Assembly: GCF_020667845.1 (NCBI RefSeq)
Contig: NZ_JAFMPQ010000012.1
Span: 1 to 64,000 of the forward strand
Length of the DNA: 64,000 nt
Source of the DNA: Cognatishimia sp. F0-27
Lineage (GTDB): Bacteria; Pseudomonadota; Alphaproteobacteria; Rhodobacterales; Rhodobacteraceae
Reading direction: 5' to 3'
The translations under genes were made by a program, and so were the position numbers. Positions within the stretch are counted from its first letter, which is position 1. Every line of letters starts with the position of its first letter. The notes beneath the pieces were generated by a model. It did not search any database. It was given only the letters and a program-made list of their open reading frames with translations, and was not told the origin of the DNA. This document shows positions 17,923-26,647 of this stretch, piece by piece.

Positions 17923-19116
17923 ATGAAATTCCTGCATGTTGCAGATCTCCACCTCGACTCGCCGCTGAAAACGCAAGCGGCGCGTGACAGCGTCATGGGC
18001 GAAAGCCTCCGGGCCGCATCGCGGCAGGTTCTGTCCCGGCTTGTCGATGCGGCCATCGCAGAGGGCGTGGATGCGGTGCTGTTTGCCGGTGACACCTTCG
18101 ACAGCGACGTGGCCGACGTGGCGAGCCGCGCCGCGCTGGCCACGGAACTCGCGCGTCTTGCGCGCGCCGGCATTCCGGCGGTCCTGATCCAGGGCAACCA
18201 TGACGCGTTGCTCGACCTCGACCGATACGGCCCGGTTTCGGAGGCGCTCACGGTTCTGACGCCGGATGCGCCCACGGTGCAGGTCGGAGACGCGTCGATT
18301 CACGGCATGGGCTTCACCGCGCCGCATATGGCTGAGAGCCTCTTGCCCCGTTACCCGGCGCCGGAACCGGGGCGCTGGAACATCGGGATGATGCACACCT
18401 CGCTGGACGGCGCGGTCGGGCACGACCCTTATGCGCCCTGCGCGCTGTCGGACCTGCTTGGCCATGGCTACGACTATTGGGCGCTGGGGCATATCCACAA
18501 ACGCGCTGTCCACGAGGGGGAGGGCGCGCTCGTCGTGATGCCGGGCATTCCACAGGGGCGCAGCATCCGGGAGACAGAGGGCGGGTCGGCCACTTTGATG
18601 GAGATCGACCTGCACGGTGTGCGCCAACGCGAGGTGCCGTTGGAGCTGCTCCGGTTTACACGCGTCGTGGTGGATTTTTCCGGAGTGGGGGATCAGGCCG
18701 GGCGCGACGCAAGGCTGCGCGCCGCGCTGGAAGCTGTGGCGACGCGCTCGGTGATGATCGCGGTGCGGCTGGACGCGGTGGGCAGCCCGGCGGAACTGGG
18801 AGATCCGCGGATGTTGGAGGCGCAGGCGCGAGAGGCCGCCGGCGCTCTTGCCGGGGTCTTCGTGAACCGCCTGAAACTGCGCCCGGCGACCCATGCGCCA
18901 GACAGCGACATGGCCGAGGATCTCGTGACACTGATGCGCGCCGACGCCGCCACCGCGGGGTTCCGCGACGAGGTGCTTGCACAGCTCAAGGACCTCCGCG
19001 CGGCACTGCCGCAAGAGCTGCGCGATGTCCTTGCAGAGGACCGTCTGGACGCGTTGATCGAGGCCGGTGTTGAAACGATGGCGTTGCGCCTCGGCGCTGG
19101 GAGGGCAGATCAATGA
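17923..19116 (+). CDS. YhaO/SbcD-like metallophosphoesterase exonuclease
   Basis: A 397-residue calcineurin-like nuclease, homologous to Bacillus YhaO and SbcD/Mre11. Motif I MKFLHVADLHLDSPL opens the protein; FAGDTFDSD, IQGNHDA and GHIHKR supply the remaining metal ligands. ATG 17923 is fixed by the start of the phosphodiesterase motif. The stop overlaps the start of the ATPase gene by four bases, so the pair works as an SbcDC/Mre11-Rad50-like complex in DNA end processing. YhaO-type proteins lack the standard SbcD capping domain; their exact substrate is not settled. Confidence 0.92.
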   Translation: MKFLHVADLHLDSPLKTQAARDSVMGESLRAASRQVLSRLVDAAIAEGVDAVLFAGDTFDSDVADVASRAALATELARLARAGIPAVLIQGNHDALLDLDRYGPVSEALTVLTPDAPTVQVGDASIHGMGFTAPHMAESLLPRYPAPEPGRWNIGMMHTSLDGAVGHDPYAPCALSDLLGHGYDYWALGHIHKRAVHEGEGALVVMPGIPQGRSIRETEGGSATLMEIDLHGVRQREVPLELLRFTRVVVDFSGVGDQAGRDARLRAALEAVATRSVMIAVRLDAVGSPAELGDPRMLEAQAREAAGALAGVFVNRLKLRPATHAPDSDMAEDLVTLMRADAATAGFRDEVLAQLKDLRAALPQELRDVLAEDRLDALIEAGVETMALRLGAGRADQ

Positions 19117-22100
19117 GGCTGCGTCACCTCGACCTGATCCGGTATGGCCGTTTTACCGACCGCCGCCTCGACTTTGGCGCAGGCGATGGCGAGAGCGACG
19201 TGACCATTGTTTATGGTCAGAACGAGGCGGGCAAGAGCACGGCTTTCTCTGCATGGCTCGATCTTCTTTTTGGCCTGCCGATCCAGCACCCCTACGATTT
19301 TATCCACGCGCGGAAGGATCTTATGGTCGGCGCGACGCTCGACACGGATGAGGGCCCCTTGACGCTGCGCCGGACCGGCCAGCGGCAGGGTTCACTGACC
19401 GATGAAAACGGGCGCGTCGTCGATGAGAGGCGGCTTTCCGTTCTGCTCCACGGTCTCGACCGGGATGGATACCGGACACGGTTTTCGCTGGACGACGCGG
19501 TCTTGCGCGAGGGCGGCGAAGAGATCGCGCGGGCCAAGGGAGATCTTGGCCAGCTGCTTCATGCGGGGTCTTCGGGGTTGTCGGGTTTTGCCGATCTGCT
19601 CAAGCAAGCCCGGGACGAGGTGGACGCATTCCACAAACCGCGCGGGCGCACCACGATCCTCGCCGAGGGGCGGAACAGGCTGAAGGAGATCGATGCGGCG
19701 TTGGCGCAAGCGCGGCTTGATCCGCGCCGGTTCGACGCGTTGCAGGCGGCGCTTGAAAGCGCCGAGGAAGCCTGCCGCGCGGCTGCCGCGCGCCGCGAGG
19801 AAGCCATGCGCCGCTTCGCGCTGCGGCAGGCGGCCGATAAGCGTCGCGGTCTTGCTGCCCGTATCGCCGCGGCGCAAACAACGCTTGCCGCCTGTCCCTG
19901 CGGACCCGATCTGCCGAAAGACGCGCTTGCCCGCGTGAGCGTGGCACTCAACGCGGCCGCGACCGCGCAGGACGCCAAAGCGGTGGCCGAGACCAGCATC
20001 GCTCAGGCCGATGACTTGCTTGACCAGACCACGCCCGATCCCGAAGGCATCGCCATCGGCGAGATGCTGGCCGCGCTCGAAGCGGCCGAGTTCGACGATG
20101 GTAAGTCCCTTGTCGCCCGCGCAAGCCTTGCGGATGCCGATCTTGGGCGCAGGCGGGACGAGCGGGATCGCGCCCGGGACACTGCGCGCCGTCTCGCCGC
20201 CGCTCTGGCGGGGGATGGCGCCGACCCTGCCGCCCTCGTTTTGTCTCGCGAGCAGCGGAACGGGTTGCGCGAAGCGGCGCAGGCTGTCCGCGATACCGCG
20301 CGTGCCCGCGATCAGGCCGGGCAGGCATTGGACGAAGCGCGCGCCGGGCTTGGGGCGGTGGAGGAAATGCCGGAGGGTGCTGTTGCTCTGGACGATGCGC
20401 TTGACGCGCTGGATGCGCTGACGGACGATCCCGACACGCTTGCCCGCGCTTTTGCAGATCGCGATGCCGACGCAAAACTTGCGGCGGCAGGGCTGCCGCC
20501 GGACTGGCGCGCGCTGGCGGATGCGGGGCTGCCGACCGGCGCCGAACTGCGGGAGGCGGAGCGGGCGCTGAAAAGCGCCGATGACGCCGTTGCCCAAGCC
20601 GAGCAAACCCTGCGCGACGCGCGGGAGAAGCTGTCGAGCCTTGACGCCGCACTCGAAGGCGAAAAGCTGGCGGCGTCCGTGGTCACCGATGAGGAAATCG
20701 TCGCCACACGCGCCGAGCGCGAGCGACGGTGGACATCGCACCGCGCGTCCCTTGATGCGCCCACGGCCGATGCGTTCGAGGCCGCCATGCGCGCCGATGA
20801 CGAGGCCCATGCCCGTCACGCAAACAGCGTTGAGGGCCGGGTGCGACTGGCACAGATGCAGGCTGAACGCGTGACCTGCGCCGCCGAACTTGCTCGGCGC
20901 GAAGTCGATCTCGGGCACGCACGGGACAGGCGCGCGGCACCGGACAAGATGGCGCAGCGGATCGCCCTGCGGCTCGGGCTGGAGGTTGGCGTCGGCCCCG
21001 CGGTGTTCGGCGAGCGTCTGGAAGCGATGCAGCACGCGCTTGACACGGCGCTTGCGGCAGAGCGCGCGTTGCAGGACCTGACGGCGGCACGAAAGGCCCG
21101 ATCCCAGGCCGAGGATCGCGTCGTGCGGGCTGCCTCCGCCATCGCCGGGGATCTCCCGGAGGGACAGGATGCCCTATCCGCCGCGCGGCGCCTGCGCGCG
21201 GCGCTCGATGCGCGGCGGGAGCGCATCGCCCGGCGGCAGGACGCGCAAAAGCTGATCCTTGGCTTTCAGGATCAGAAGACCCTCAAAACCAAAGCGCATG
21301 GCGATGCCGTGGCCGCGTTCGCGAAGCGGATATCCGGGCTGTGGTGCGCAGATCTGGATGCCGACCATGTTTTGCGAATCTCCGACGATCTTGGCGCACT
21401 CGACGATCTGCACGGAAAGGCCCTTGATCTTGACCGGCGGGTGGAGCGGTTGGACGCAGCCCGCAAGGCGTTTGATACGCGGGCAGAGGGGCTGCGCGCC
21501 GCGCTCGGGCTGACGCCGGACAGCCCGGTGGATGAGACGCTGCGCTGCGCCCGCGACCGAGCCGGGACCGCGACGGAAGCGGCACAACGGATTGAACAGG
21601 CCCGCGAGACGCGCGCGCAGCAACAGATCGAGCGCGACCGTCAAGCCCGTGTTATCCAGCGGGCCTCCGAAGAGATTGTCGCGGTGTTTCGCGGACAGCA
21701 GATCGACCCCGGCGACGATCCTCTGAGCGCCGTGCAACGGCTTCTGGACCGGGACGGGGTGCGGTCCGAAATCGCGGCACTCGAAGACAGTCGTGCGGCC
21801 GCTGCCGAGGGACATGATGCCGGTGCTCTCGCCGAAGAGGAAGCAAACAGCGACCCCATTCGCACGGAGACATTGAAAAACGCGGTGAAAGAGGCCGAGG
21901 CCGAGCATGAGCAGGCCATCGGGTTGCGCGGTGAGGCGCGGCAGGCGCTGAACACGGCGCTTGGCACGATCGGCGGGGTCGATCACAGGCAGGCCCGTGC
22001 GAGTTTGCTGGAGGAACTGCGTGAAGCGGCGCGCCACGCCGCCGAAACCCGCATTGGCCTGATGGCGGCGTCTGGCGCCTTGCGTCATTTGCGGGAGGAC

Positions 22101-22505
22101 CGGCGCGGCCCGATGCTCGACGCTGCGGAACGGGCCTTTGCACGGATGACCGGCGGAGAATGGCCACGGCTCGAGGCGCAACCCGCCGGAACGGGAGAGC
22201 GCCTCGTTGGCATCCGCAATGGCCAGCCGGTCGCCGCAGACGCGATGTCTACCGGCACGCGCGGGCAGCTCTACCTCGCGCTGCGGGTCGCTGGCCATGC
22301 GGATTTTACCGCTCGCTACGGGGCGCTGCCGTTTCTGACGGACGACATCCTTGAAACGTTCGATGACACGCGGGCGGCCGCCGCGCTGTCCTTGACAGCC
22401 GAGATGGGGCGGACGGGACAGGCCATCATGTTCACGCATCACCGCCATCTCGTGGATCTGGGGCGCGCGGTGATCCCGGACCTCCATGTGGTGGAACTGG
22501 AGTAA
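19113..22505 (+). CDS. YhaN-like SMC/Rad50-type ATPase
   Basis: A 1130-residue ABC-type ATPase, partner of the preceding nuclease. Walker A GQNEAGKSTAF lies at residues about 35-45; a long Ala/Arg/Glu-rich coiled coil fills residues about 170-1000; the C-terminus has the ABC signature region MSTGTRGQLYLALRVA, Walker B FLTDDILETFDD and the H-loop MFTHHRHL. The N-terminal AAA_27 form (RRLDFG, FDFIHARKDL) is that of YhaN. Together with YhaO it should make an ATP-gated nuclease for DNA repair. ATGA overlap fixes the start. Confidence 0.92.
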   Translation: MRLRHLDLIRYGRFTDRRLDFGAGDGESDVTIVYGQNEAGKSTAFSAWLDLLFGLPIQHPYDFIHARKDLMVGATLDTDEGPLTLRRTGQRQGSLTDENGRVVDERRLSVLLHGLDRDGYRTRFSLDDAVLREGGEEIARAKGDLGQLLHAGSSGLSGFADLLKQARDEVDAFHKPRGRTTILAEGRNRLKEIDAALAQARLDPRRFDALQAALESAEEACRAAAARREEAMRRFALRQAADKRRGLAARIAAAQTTLAACPCGPDLPKDALARVSVALNAAATAQDAKAVAETSIAQADDLLDQTTPDPEGIAIGEMLAALEAAEFDDGKSLVARASLADADLGRRRDERDRARDTARRLAAALAGDGADPAALVLSREQRNGLREAAQAVRDTARARDQAGQALDEARAGLGAVEEMPEGAVALDDALDALDALTDDPDTLARAFADRDADAKLAAAGLPPDWRALADAGLPTGAELREAERALKSADDAVAQAEQTLRDAREKLSSLDAALEGEKLAASVVTDEEIVATRAERERRWTSHRASLDAPTADAFEAAMRADDEAHARHANSVEGRVRLAQMQAERVTCAAELARREVDLGHARDRRAAPDKMAQRIALRLGLEVGVGPAVFGERLEAMQHALDTALAAERALQDLTAARKARSQAEDRVVRAASAIAGDLPEGQDALSAARRLRAALDARRERIARRQDAQKLILGFQDQKTLKTKAHGDAVAAFAKRISGLWCADLDADHVLRISDDLGALDDLHGKALDLDRRVERLDAARKAFDTRAEGLRAALGLTPDSPVDETLRCARDRAGTATEAAQRIEQARETRAQQQIERDRQARVIQRASEEIVAVFRGQQIDPGDDPLSAVQRLLDRDGVRSEIAALEDSRAAAAEGHDAGALAEEEANSDPIRTETLKNAVKEAEAEHEQAIGLRGEARQALNTALGTIGGVDHRQARASLLEELREAARHAAETRIGLMAASGALRHLREDRRGPMLDAAERAFARMTGGEWPRLEAQPAGTGERLVGIRNGQPVAADAMSTGTRGQLYLALRVAGHADFTARYGALPFLTDDILETFDDTRAAAALSLTAEMGRTGQAIMFTHHRHLVDLGRAVIPDLHVVELE

Positions 22506-23062
22506 CCGCGGCGTCCCGTTGTGATGTCCGGACCCGGCGGTGACGCCGCGAGACGGGGCGCTTAGGCTCGGGTGGATTGCGGCCCCCACGACCGTCACCG
22601 GCCAGTGCGACGCCGCGGCGACGGCCAGGGCGTCCGGTAACGCGCGCGGATGGGATGGTCTTGGCGGGGTGTGCTGCGCGGCGTATCAGTCATCCGCGTA
22701 TTGCACCCGCCCCCTGTGCCTGCCGCGCGCGGTCATCCGGCTGTGTGATCCCCGCAAGCATGGGATCCGGCGACCGGGGCAGGGCGCGGTCATGCGCGCG
22801 AACGGGCGGGAGGCGGCTTGTGCCGGCCAAGCGCGCGTTGTGCGGAACCGACGCATATGGGCGCACCGATGAAGACCTGCTCGATGCTGATTTGAGCGGG
22901 TCACAAGGTGCCAGGTCTCGGGCTGTCAATTCTCCCAAGCGCGGCTGCCGACCGCTGAACAGGATTGCACTGACCGTCCGTGGAACCACGCCGCCGCCAG
23001 ACATTTTTTAGATATGCCGCCGCACCGCTCGAAGAGGGGTTTGCGTGGCCGGTCCAAGGCGC
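22506..23062. other. Gene-free stretch between convergent genes
   Basis: About 560 bases without a believable gene. Just after the yhaN stop, CGCGGCGTC at 22507-22515 and GACGCCGCG at 22542-22550 form a 9-bp inverted repeat with a 26-base loop, possibly a weak terminator. Nothing else stands out. Confidence 0.45.
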
Positions 23063-23875
23063 TCAGACTGGCGTGACCTGGTCGCGCGACCCGCTGATCA
23101 GGCGCGCGTTTTCCAGGGCGATCACGCTTTGCGAGGCAAACATCTGTGCGAGGTGTAACGCTTCGTCCGAAAAGGGGCGGACGGTTTGACGATAGATCGT
23201 GAACGCCCCGACAAGCTTGTCTGCCGCAACCATCGGAATGGCCGCAAAAGACCGCGCGCCGCCAAGATCCGCGGTCGCAAAGCGCAACGGATCGTCGGAT
23301 CGATAGATCGCTTCCGATTTCACATCGATGATGTTGATGACCTGACGTTGGTTGAGCATGCGGCCAAGCCCGGTCTGAGGGCTGACGCCGAAGGTCCCGT
23401 GGTTGTCCAGCCAGTCTTGAAAGGCCGACGGAATCCCGGAGGTAAAGCGCGCTCGGAATTGCGCATTCTGGTGGTACTCGAACAGGATTCCGAATTCAGC
23501 GTCGCAGAGGTCGAGCGCGTAGCCGAGGATGGACGGCATGACGAGGTCGAGATTGCCCTGCGACGCGCTGATGATCCGCAAGACTTCGCTCAGGGCCTTC
23601 TCGCGGCTCAGGGCTTCTTCGAGGCTGAGCGCCAGTTCCGAAATGACCGAATTCAATTCCGTTTGGCTGCGTGCCGGTGCGACAGCCCCGTTCAAACGGT
23701 TCGCCAGCTCTACTTTCGAAGACACTTCGAGCTTGCGATAGATCGTTGCCAAATGTGTCCTGACGGTTGACGGTGCGATGCACAGCGCCGCTGAAATCTC
23801 CTGATAGCTCGATCCCGACGCATAACTGCGCGCGATCTCAAGTTCTCTGGTGGTCAAGTCATCGTGGTTCGGCAT
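23063..23875 (-). CDS. LuxR-type regulator with N-terminal HTH and C-terminal GAF domain
   Basis: A 270-residue transcription factor with reversed domain order: the LuxR helix-turn-helix comes first (LTTRELEIARSYASG, then IAPSTVRTHLATIYRKLEV, residues about 6-60), followed by a helical linker with ALSREKALSEVLRIISAS and a GAF domain (residues about 110-265, containing FRARFTSGIPSAFQDWL and AAIPMVAADKLVGAF). GAF domains sense small molecules or redox state; the ligand is unknown. ATG 23875 puts the HTH at the N-terminus; the frame upstream to 24031 covers the divergent promoter. It faces a SnoaL-like gene and a transporter, its likely targets, across a region with three phased repeats. Confidence 0.85.
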   Translation of the reverse strand: MPNHDDLTTRELEIARSYASGSSYQEISAALCIAPSTVRTHLATIYRKLEVSSKVELANRLNGAVAPARSQTELNSVISELALSLEEALSREKALSEVLRIISASQGNLDLVMPSILGYALDLCDAEFGILFEYHQNAQFRARFTSGIPSAFQDWLDNHGTFGVSPQTGLGRMLNQRQVINIIDVKSEAIYRSDDPLRFATADLGGARSFAAIPMVAADKLVGAFTIYRQTVRPFSDEALHLAQMFASQSVIALENARLISGSRDQVTPV

Positions 23876-23930
23876 CAATTTCAACCATTCTTTGGATCTC
23901 ACGACTGTGATCAAAACCACCAAGGCGCGC

Positions 23931-23984
23931 AATCCTGCAGATGCGGGATCAAAATACTGCAGGCCCTGCGTCCAGAATACTGCA
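23931..23984. repeat. Three phased direct repeats AATMCTGCA in a divergent promoter
   Basis: AATCCTGCA at 23931-23939, AATACTGCA at 23953-23961 and AATACTGCA at 23976-23984. Start-to-start spacing is 22 and 23 bases, about two helical turns, as expected for a regulator binding one DNA face. They lie between the GAF/LuxR gene and the SnoaL-like gene. Confidence 0.5.
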
Positions 23985-24055
23985 TCTGCGCGATACGCAA
24001 CGAAATCCGCCTGTCTTAGGGTCGTCGACACCCCAACAGATCAACGGAGTGGATC

Positions 24056-24469
24056 ATGTCAGATTTTGAAACCGCAAAAGCCTTTTTTGAGGCGTGTGAG
24101 ACCGGCAAAGGCTGGGACGTGTGTCAGGCATATTGCACCGCCGACGCAGGTTTTGCGTGTCAGGCCGACGCGCTTGCCTCAACGACGACGCTCGCCGCCT
24201 ACACCGAATGGATGAAAGGCCTGCTCACACCGATACCGGACGGGCGGTATGAGTTGACCTCTTTCGCAATGGACGCGGAGCGCGGCACGGCTGTCGCGGC
24301 GGCGCAGTTCCACGGCACACAAACCGGCGAAGGCGGCCCGGTTGCACCCACCGGCAAGGCTGTCGTTTCCGATTACGCCTATGTCATGACGTTCGACGGC
24401 GGCAAGATCAGCCACATGACCAAGATCTGGAATGACCTGCACGCCCTGCGCGGCCTGGGTTGGGCGTAA
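24056..24469 (+). CDS. SnoaL/NTF2-like protein
   Basis: A 137-residue protein of the NTF2-like alpha+beta barrel superfamily (SnoaL-type, ester-cyclase or unknown-ligand group): helix FETAKAFFEACETGKGW, then YCTADAGFACQADAL, and beta-rich C-terminal half ending SHMTKIWNDLHALRGLGWA. Such proteins bind or isomerise small hydrophobic molecules; the substrate here is not known. The stop overlaps the start of the MFS gene (TAATG), so both are one transcript, probably controlled by the divergent GAF/LuxR protein. Confidence 0.8.
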   Translation: MSDFETAKAFFEACETGKGWDVCQAYCTADAGFACQADALASTTTLAAYTEWMKGLLTPIPDGRYELTSFAMDAERGTAVAAAQFHGTQTGEGGPVAPTGKAVVSDYAYVMTFDGGKISHMTKIWNDLHALRGLGWA

Positions 24470-25647
24470 TGCGGTGGCGCATGCTTGCGCTTCTCTTCCT
24501 GGCCCGGGTCGGGCTGGGATTTCAGTTTCAGACATTGGGGGCGGTTGGCGACGAACTGGTTATGGCCTTCGCATTGGACTGGTCCGACATCGGCTTGCTG
24601 ATCGGTCTGTTCATGGCGCCGGGTTTGGTCTTAGCACTGCCGGCCGGTTATCTCGGGCGCTTTGTCCCGGATCGTCCGATGGTTGTTGGCAGCCTCTTGC
24701 TGCTTGTCATTGGCGGTGTGCTGTCTGCGATTGCCACGCACAGCGCGACGATCGGCGCAGGCCGCTTGATCGCCGGTGCGGGTTTTCTCTTTGTCACGCT
24801 GTATTGCAGCAAGATGGTTGCCGATTGGTTCGAAGGCCGCGAAATCGCAACCGCGATGAGCATTTTCGTCATGTCCTGGCCGTTTGGCATTGCGATGGGC
24901 CAGATCGGCCATGTCTGGCTCGCCGGGTTGTATGGGTGGCAGATGCCGTTCATCGTCGCGTCGCTGTATTGCTTGGGCGCGGCGGTCGCGGTTTTTGCCC
25001 TCTACACACCGCCAGAGCACATGGCAGCCGGGCGCAGCGCCGCAAGTGCGCATCTGACAGCCCGCGAATGGCTGCTGATCGGCTGCGCAGGCTTGGCGTG
25101 GGCCGTGTTCAACGCGGGCTATGTGACCTATCTCTCGTTTGGCCCGGTGCTTTTGGAAGGCCTCGGTCATGGCGCCATTGCTGCGGCTGGTCTGATCAGC
25201 GTCGCGAGCTGGATCATGATCCTGTCCGGAGCGGTCTGCGGTCAGCTCGCAGACCGGTTCGGTCATCCGATGGTCATTCTCGCTGTCTGTATGGCGGGCG
25301 CCGTGAGCGCGCTGTTTTTGATTGGATTGCCCGGATTCGGGCTGGCGGGCAGCCTTTTGTTCGGGTTGATCGGCATGGCGCCTGCCGGTGTAATCATGGC
25401 CATGGCAGGACAGGCCCTGCGACCGCAGGTGCGTGCTTTCGGAATGGGGGTCTTCTTTTCAATTTATCACGCCGTGATGATGGCGACGCCGCCCATTGCC
25501 GGGAGGCTCCTTGATCAGACAGGACAGGCAGACGCGCCGATCCTTTTGGCGATGGGGCTCTTTGCGCTGGTTCTGCCATGCGCGCTGGCGTTCACGGTGA
25601 TCAAGACCATGCCGGGGCCCGGCTCCTTCCGGGCAGCGTCTCGATGA
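24469..25647 (+). CDS. Major facilitator superfamily transporter
   Basis: A 392-residue inner-membrane transporter with about 12 hydrophobic segments in two sets of six. Seen: the first helix MLALLFLARVGLGFQFQ, the loop 2-3 region with GYLGRFVPDR, and late helices LLFGLIGMAPAGVIMAMAG and LLAMGLFALVLPCALAF. ATG 24469 overlaps the SnoaL stop by one base. The transported compound is unknown; drug or metabolite efflux and nitrate/cyanate-type uptake are all possible. Confidence 0.85.
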   Translation: MRWRMLALLFLARVGLGFQFQTLGAVGDELVMAFALDWSDIGLLIGLFMAPGLVLALPAGYLGRFVPDRPMVVGSLLLLVIGGVLSAIATHSATIGAGRLIAGAGFLFVTLYCSKMVADWFEGREIATAMSIFVMSWPFGIAMGQIGHVWLAGLYGWQMPFIVASLYCLGAAVAVFALYTPPEHMAAGRSAASAHLTAREWLLIGCAGLAWAVFNAGYVTYLSFGPVLLEGLGHGAIAAAGLISVASWIMILSGAVCGQLADRFGHPMVILAVCMAGAVSALFLIGLPGFGLAGSLLFGLIGMAPAGVIMAMAGQALRPQVRAFGMGVFFSIYHAVMMATPPIAGRLLDQTGQADAPILLAMGLFALVLPCALAFTVIKTMPGPGSFRAASR

Positions 25648-25881
25648 CCAAGCGCAGGATGATGCCGTTCAACGGTGTCACTGCGGGCGGGGCGGCGGCC
25701 GGACGCTCCGTGCGCATGATCCGCCCGGGGGCATTGTCGCTGTCCGAGACCGCAAGTCCGGGCCGCTTCGGCGTCGAGGGCTCGCCGCCTTGGGGCCGCG
25801 GCCGGTCAAACCGCGAAGGCGGCTCCGGTTTGGACCCGGTGCCGCCATTTGATTGGGGTCTCGTCGCCGTCGAGAGGTGTC

Positions 25882-26547
25882 TCAGGCTTCGGCAGCAACG
25901 GCCTGGCGCGACGGCATCTCGGGCTCGCCACCAAAATGCGCCCAGAACTCATCGCGGGCATGGGTGCGCGGAAAGGGCGTCTCCGGGACAGGCACATCGA
26001 GGAAAGAACACAGCGGCTCCCAACCGTCGGCGACGTTGAACACGAGGAGCCTGTCTGCGGGGATGATCTCGCGGACGCGGGCATTGTTCGCGCGGTATCC
26101 GGCGATGGCGCTGTCGCGGTCGGTGAAATCGCCGAAGGCGCGGGGCAGAACGCCGGTCTTCATGGTGGCAAAGAATTCCGCAAATTCGGGCGGGAGCGGG
26201 AAGCTGTCCATGAGCGCGAAGAACTTGCCGATGGTGCCGTTGAAACTGGCCCACCAATCGTCCTCGGGGCGTTCGGTATGGATCACTTTCGTATCGGGGA
26301 AGGCGATCGAGGCTTCCTGCCAGAACGCGGCACCCGGCCAGTCGACCTGCGATCCGTAGCCTTTATAGACCTCGGCCCAGTCGACCTCCTGCCCGGCAAA
26401 GATCGCCTTCCAGTGGTCGAGCTGTTCGGGATGGGCCATCACTTCGGTCATGTGGTGGGTCGGGCCGAAGCCCAGCATGCCGAGGGCCTGTTTCATCGTC
26501 ATCGTGCCGGTGCGTCCAAAGCCGGAGCCAATTACCTTGAGGGTCAT
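25882..26547 (-). CDS. Sulfotransferase-family protein (copy A)
   Basis: A 221-residue P-loop protein of the Sulfotransfer_4-type family. The 5'-phosphosulfate loop GSGFGRTGTMTMKQAL lies at residues 7-22, and the 3'-phosphate region ERPEDDWWASF near 92. The C-terminus FPRTHARDEFW matches its paralogue at 29043-29684; the two share most motifs and length. No acceptor can be predicted. It is divergent from a LysR gene 100 bases away, the arrangement expected for a regulator and its target. Confidence 0.82.
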   Translation of the reverse strand: MTLKVIGSGFGRTGTMTMKQALGMLGFGPTHHMTEVMAHPEQLDHWKAIFAGQEVDWAEVYKGYGSQVDWPGAAFWQEASIAFPDTKVIHTERPEDDWWASFNGTIGKFFALMDSFPLPPEFAEFFATMKTGVLPRAFGDFTDRDSAIAGYRANNARVREIIPADRLLVFNVADGWEPLCSFLDVPVPETPFPRTHARDEFWAHFGGEPEMPSRQAVAAEA

Positions 26548-26616
26548 TGCCGTAATCCTTGTGATTGATTGTTTGCTGTTGCGCTCCGGAGCCTCTTCCT
26601 TGTCTCATGGGACACC

Positions 26617-26643
26617 GATTTCAGGAAACGAAACGATTTCAGG
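26617..26643. promoter_or_regulatory. Operator-like element over the ribosome-binding site of LysR copy A
   Basis: Two GATTTCAGG copies (26617-26625 and 26635-26643) lie 18 bases apart; the second is inside GAAACGATTTC (26630-26640), an inverted repeat GAAA-N3-TTTC. The AGG just after it is the only Shine-Dalgarno candidate for the ATG at 26648. The same GAAACGATTTCAGG appears in the same position before the paralogous LysR gene. Confidence 0.55.
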
Positions 26644-26647
26644 GCCC

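Noticed and set aside
21174-22598. 474-codon leftward frame opposite yhaN
   Set aside because: Composition unlike real proteins and fully covered by the ATPase gene, whose Walker and signature motifs are clear.
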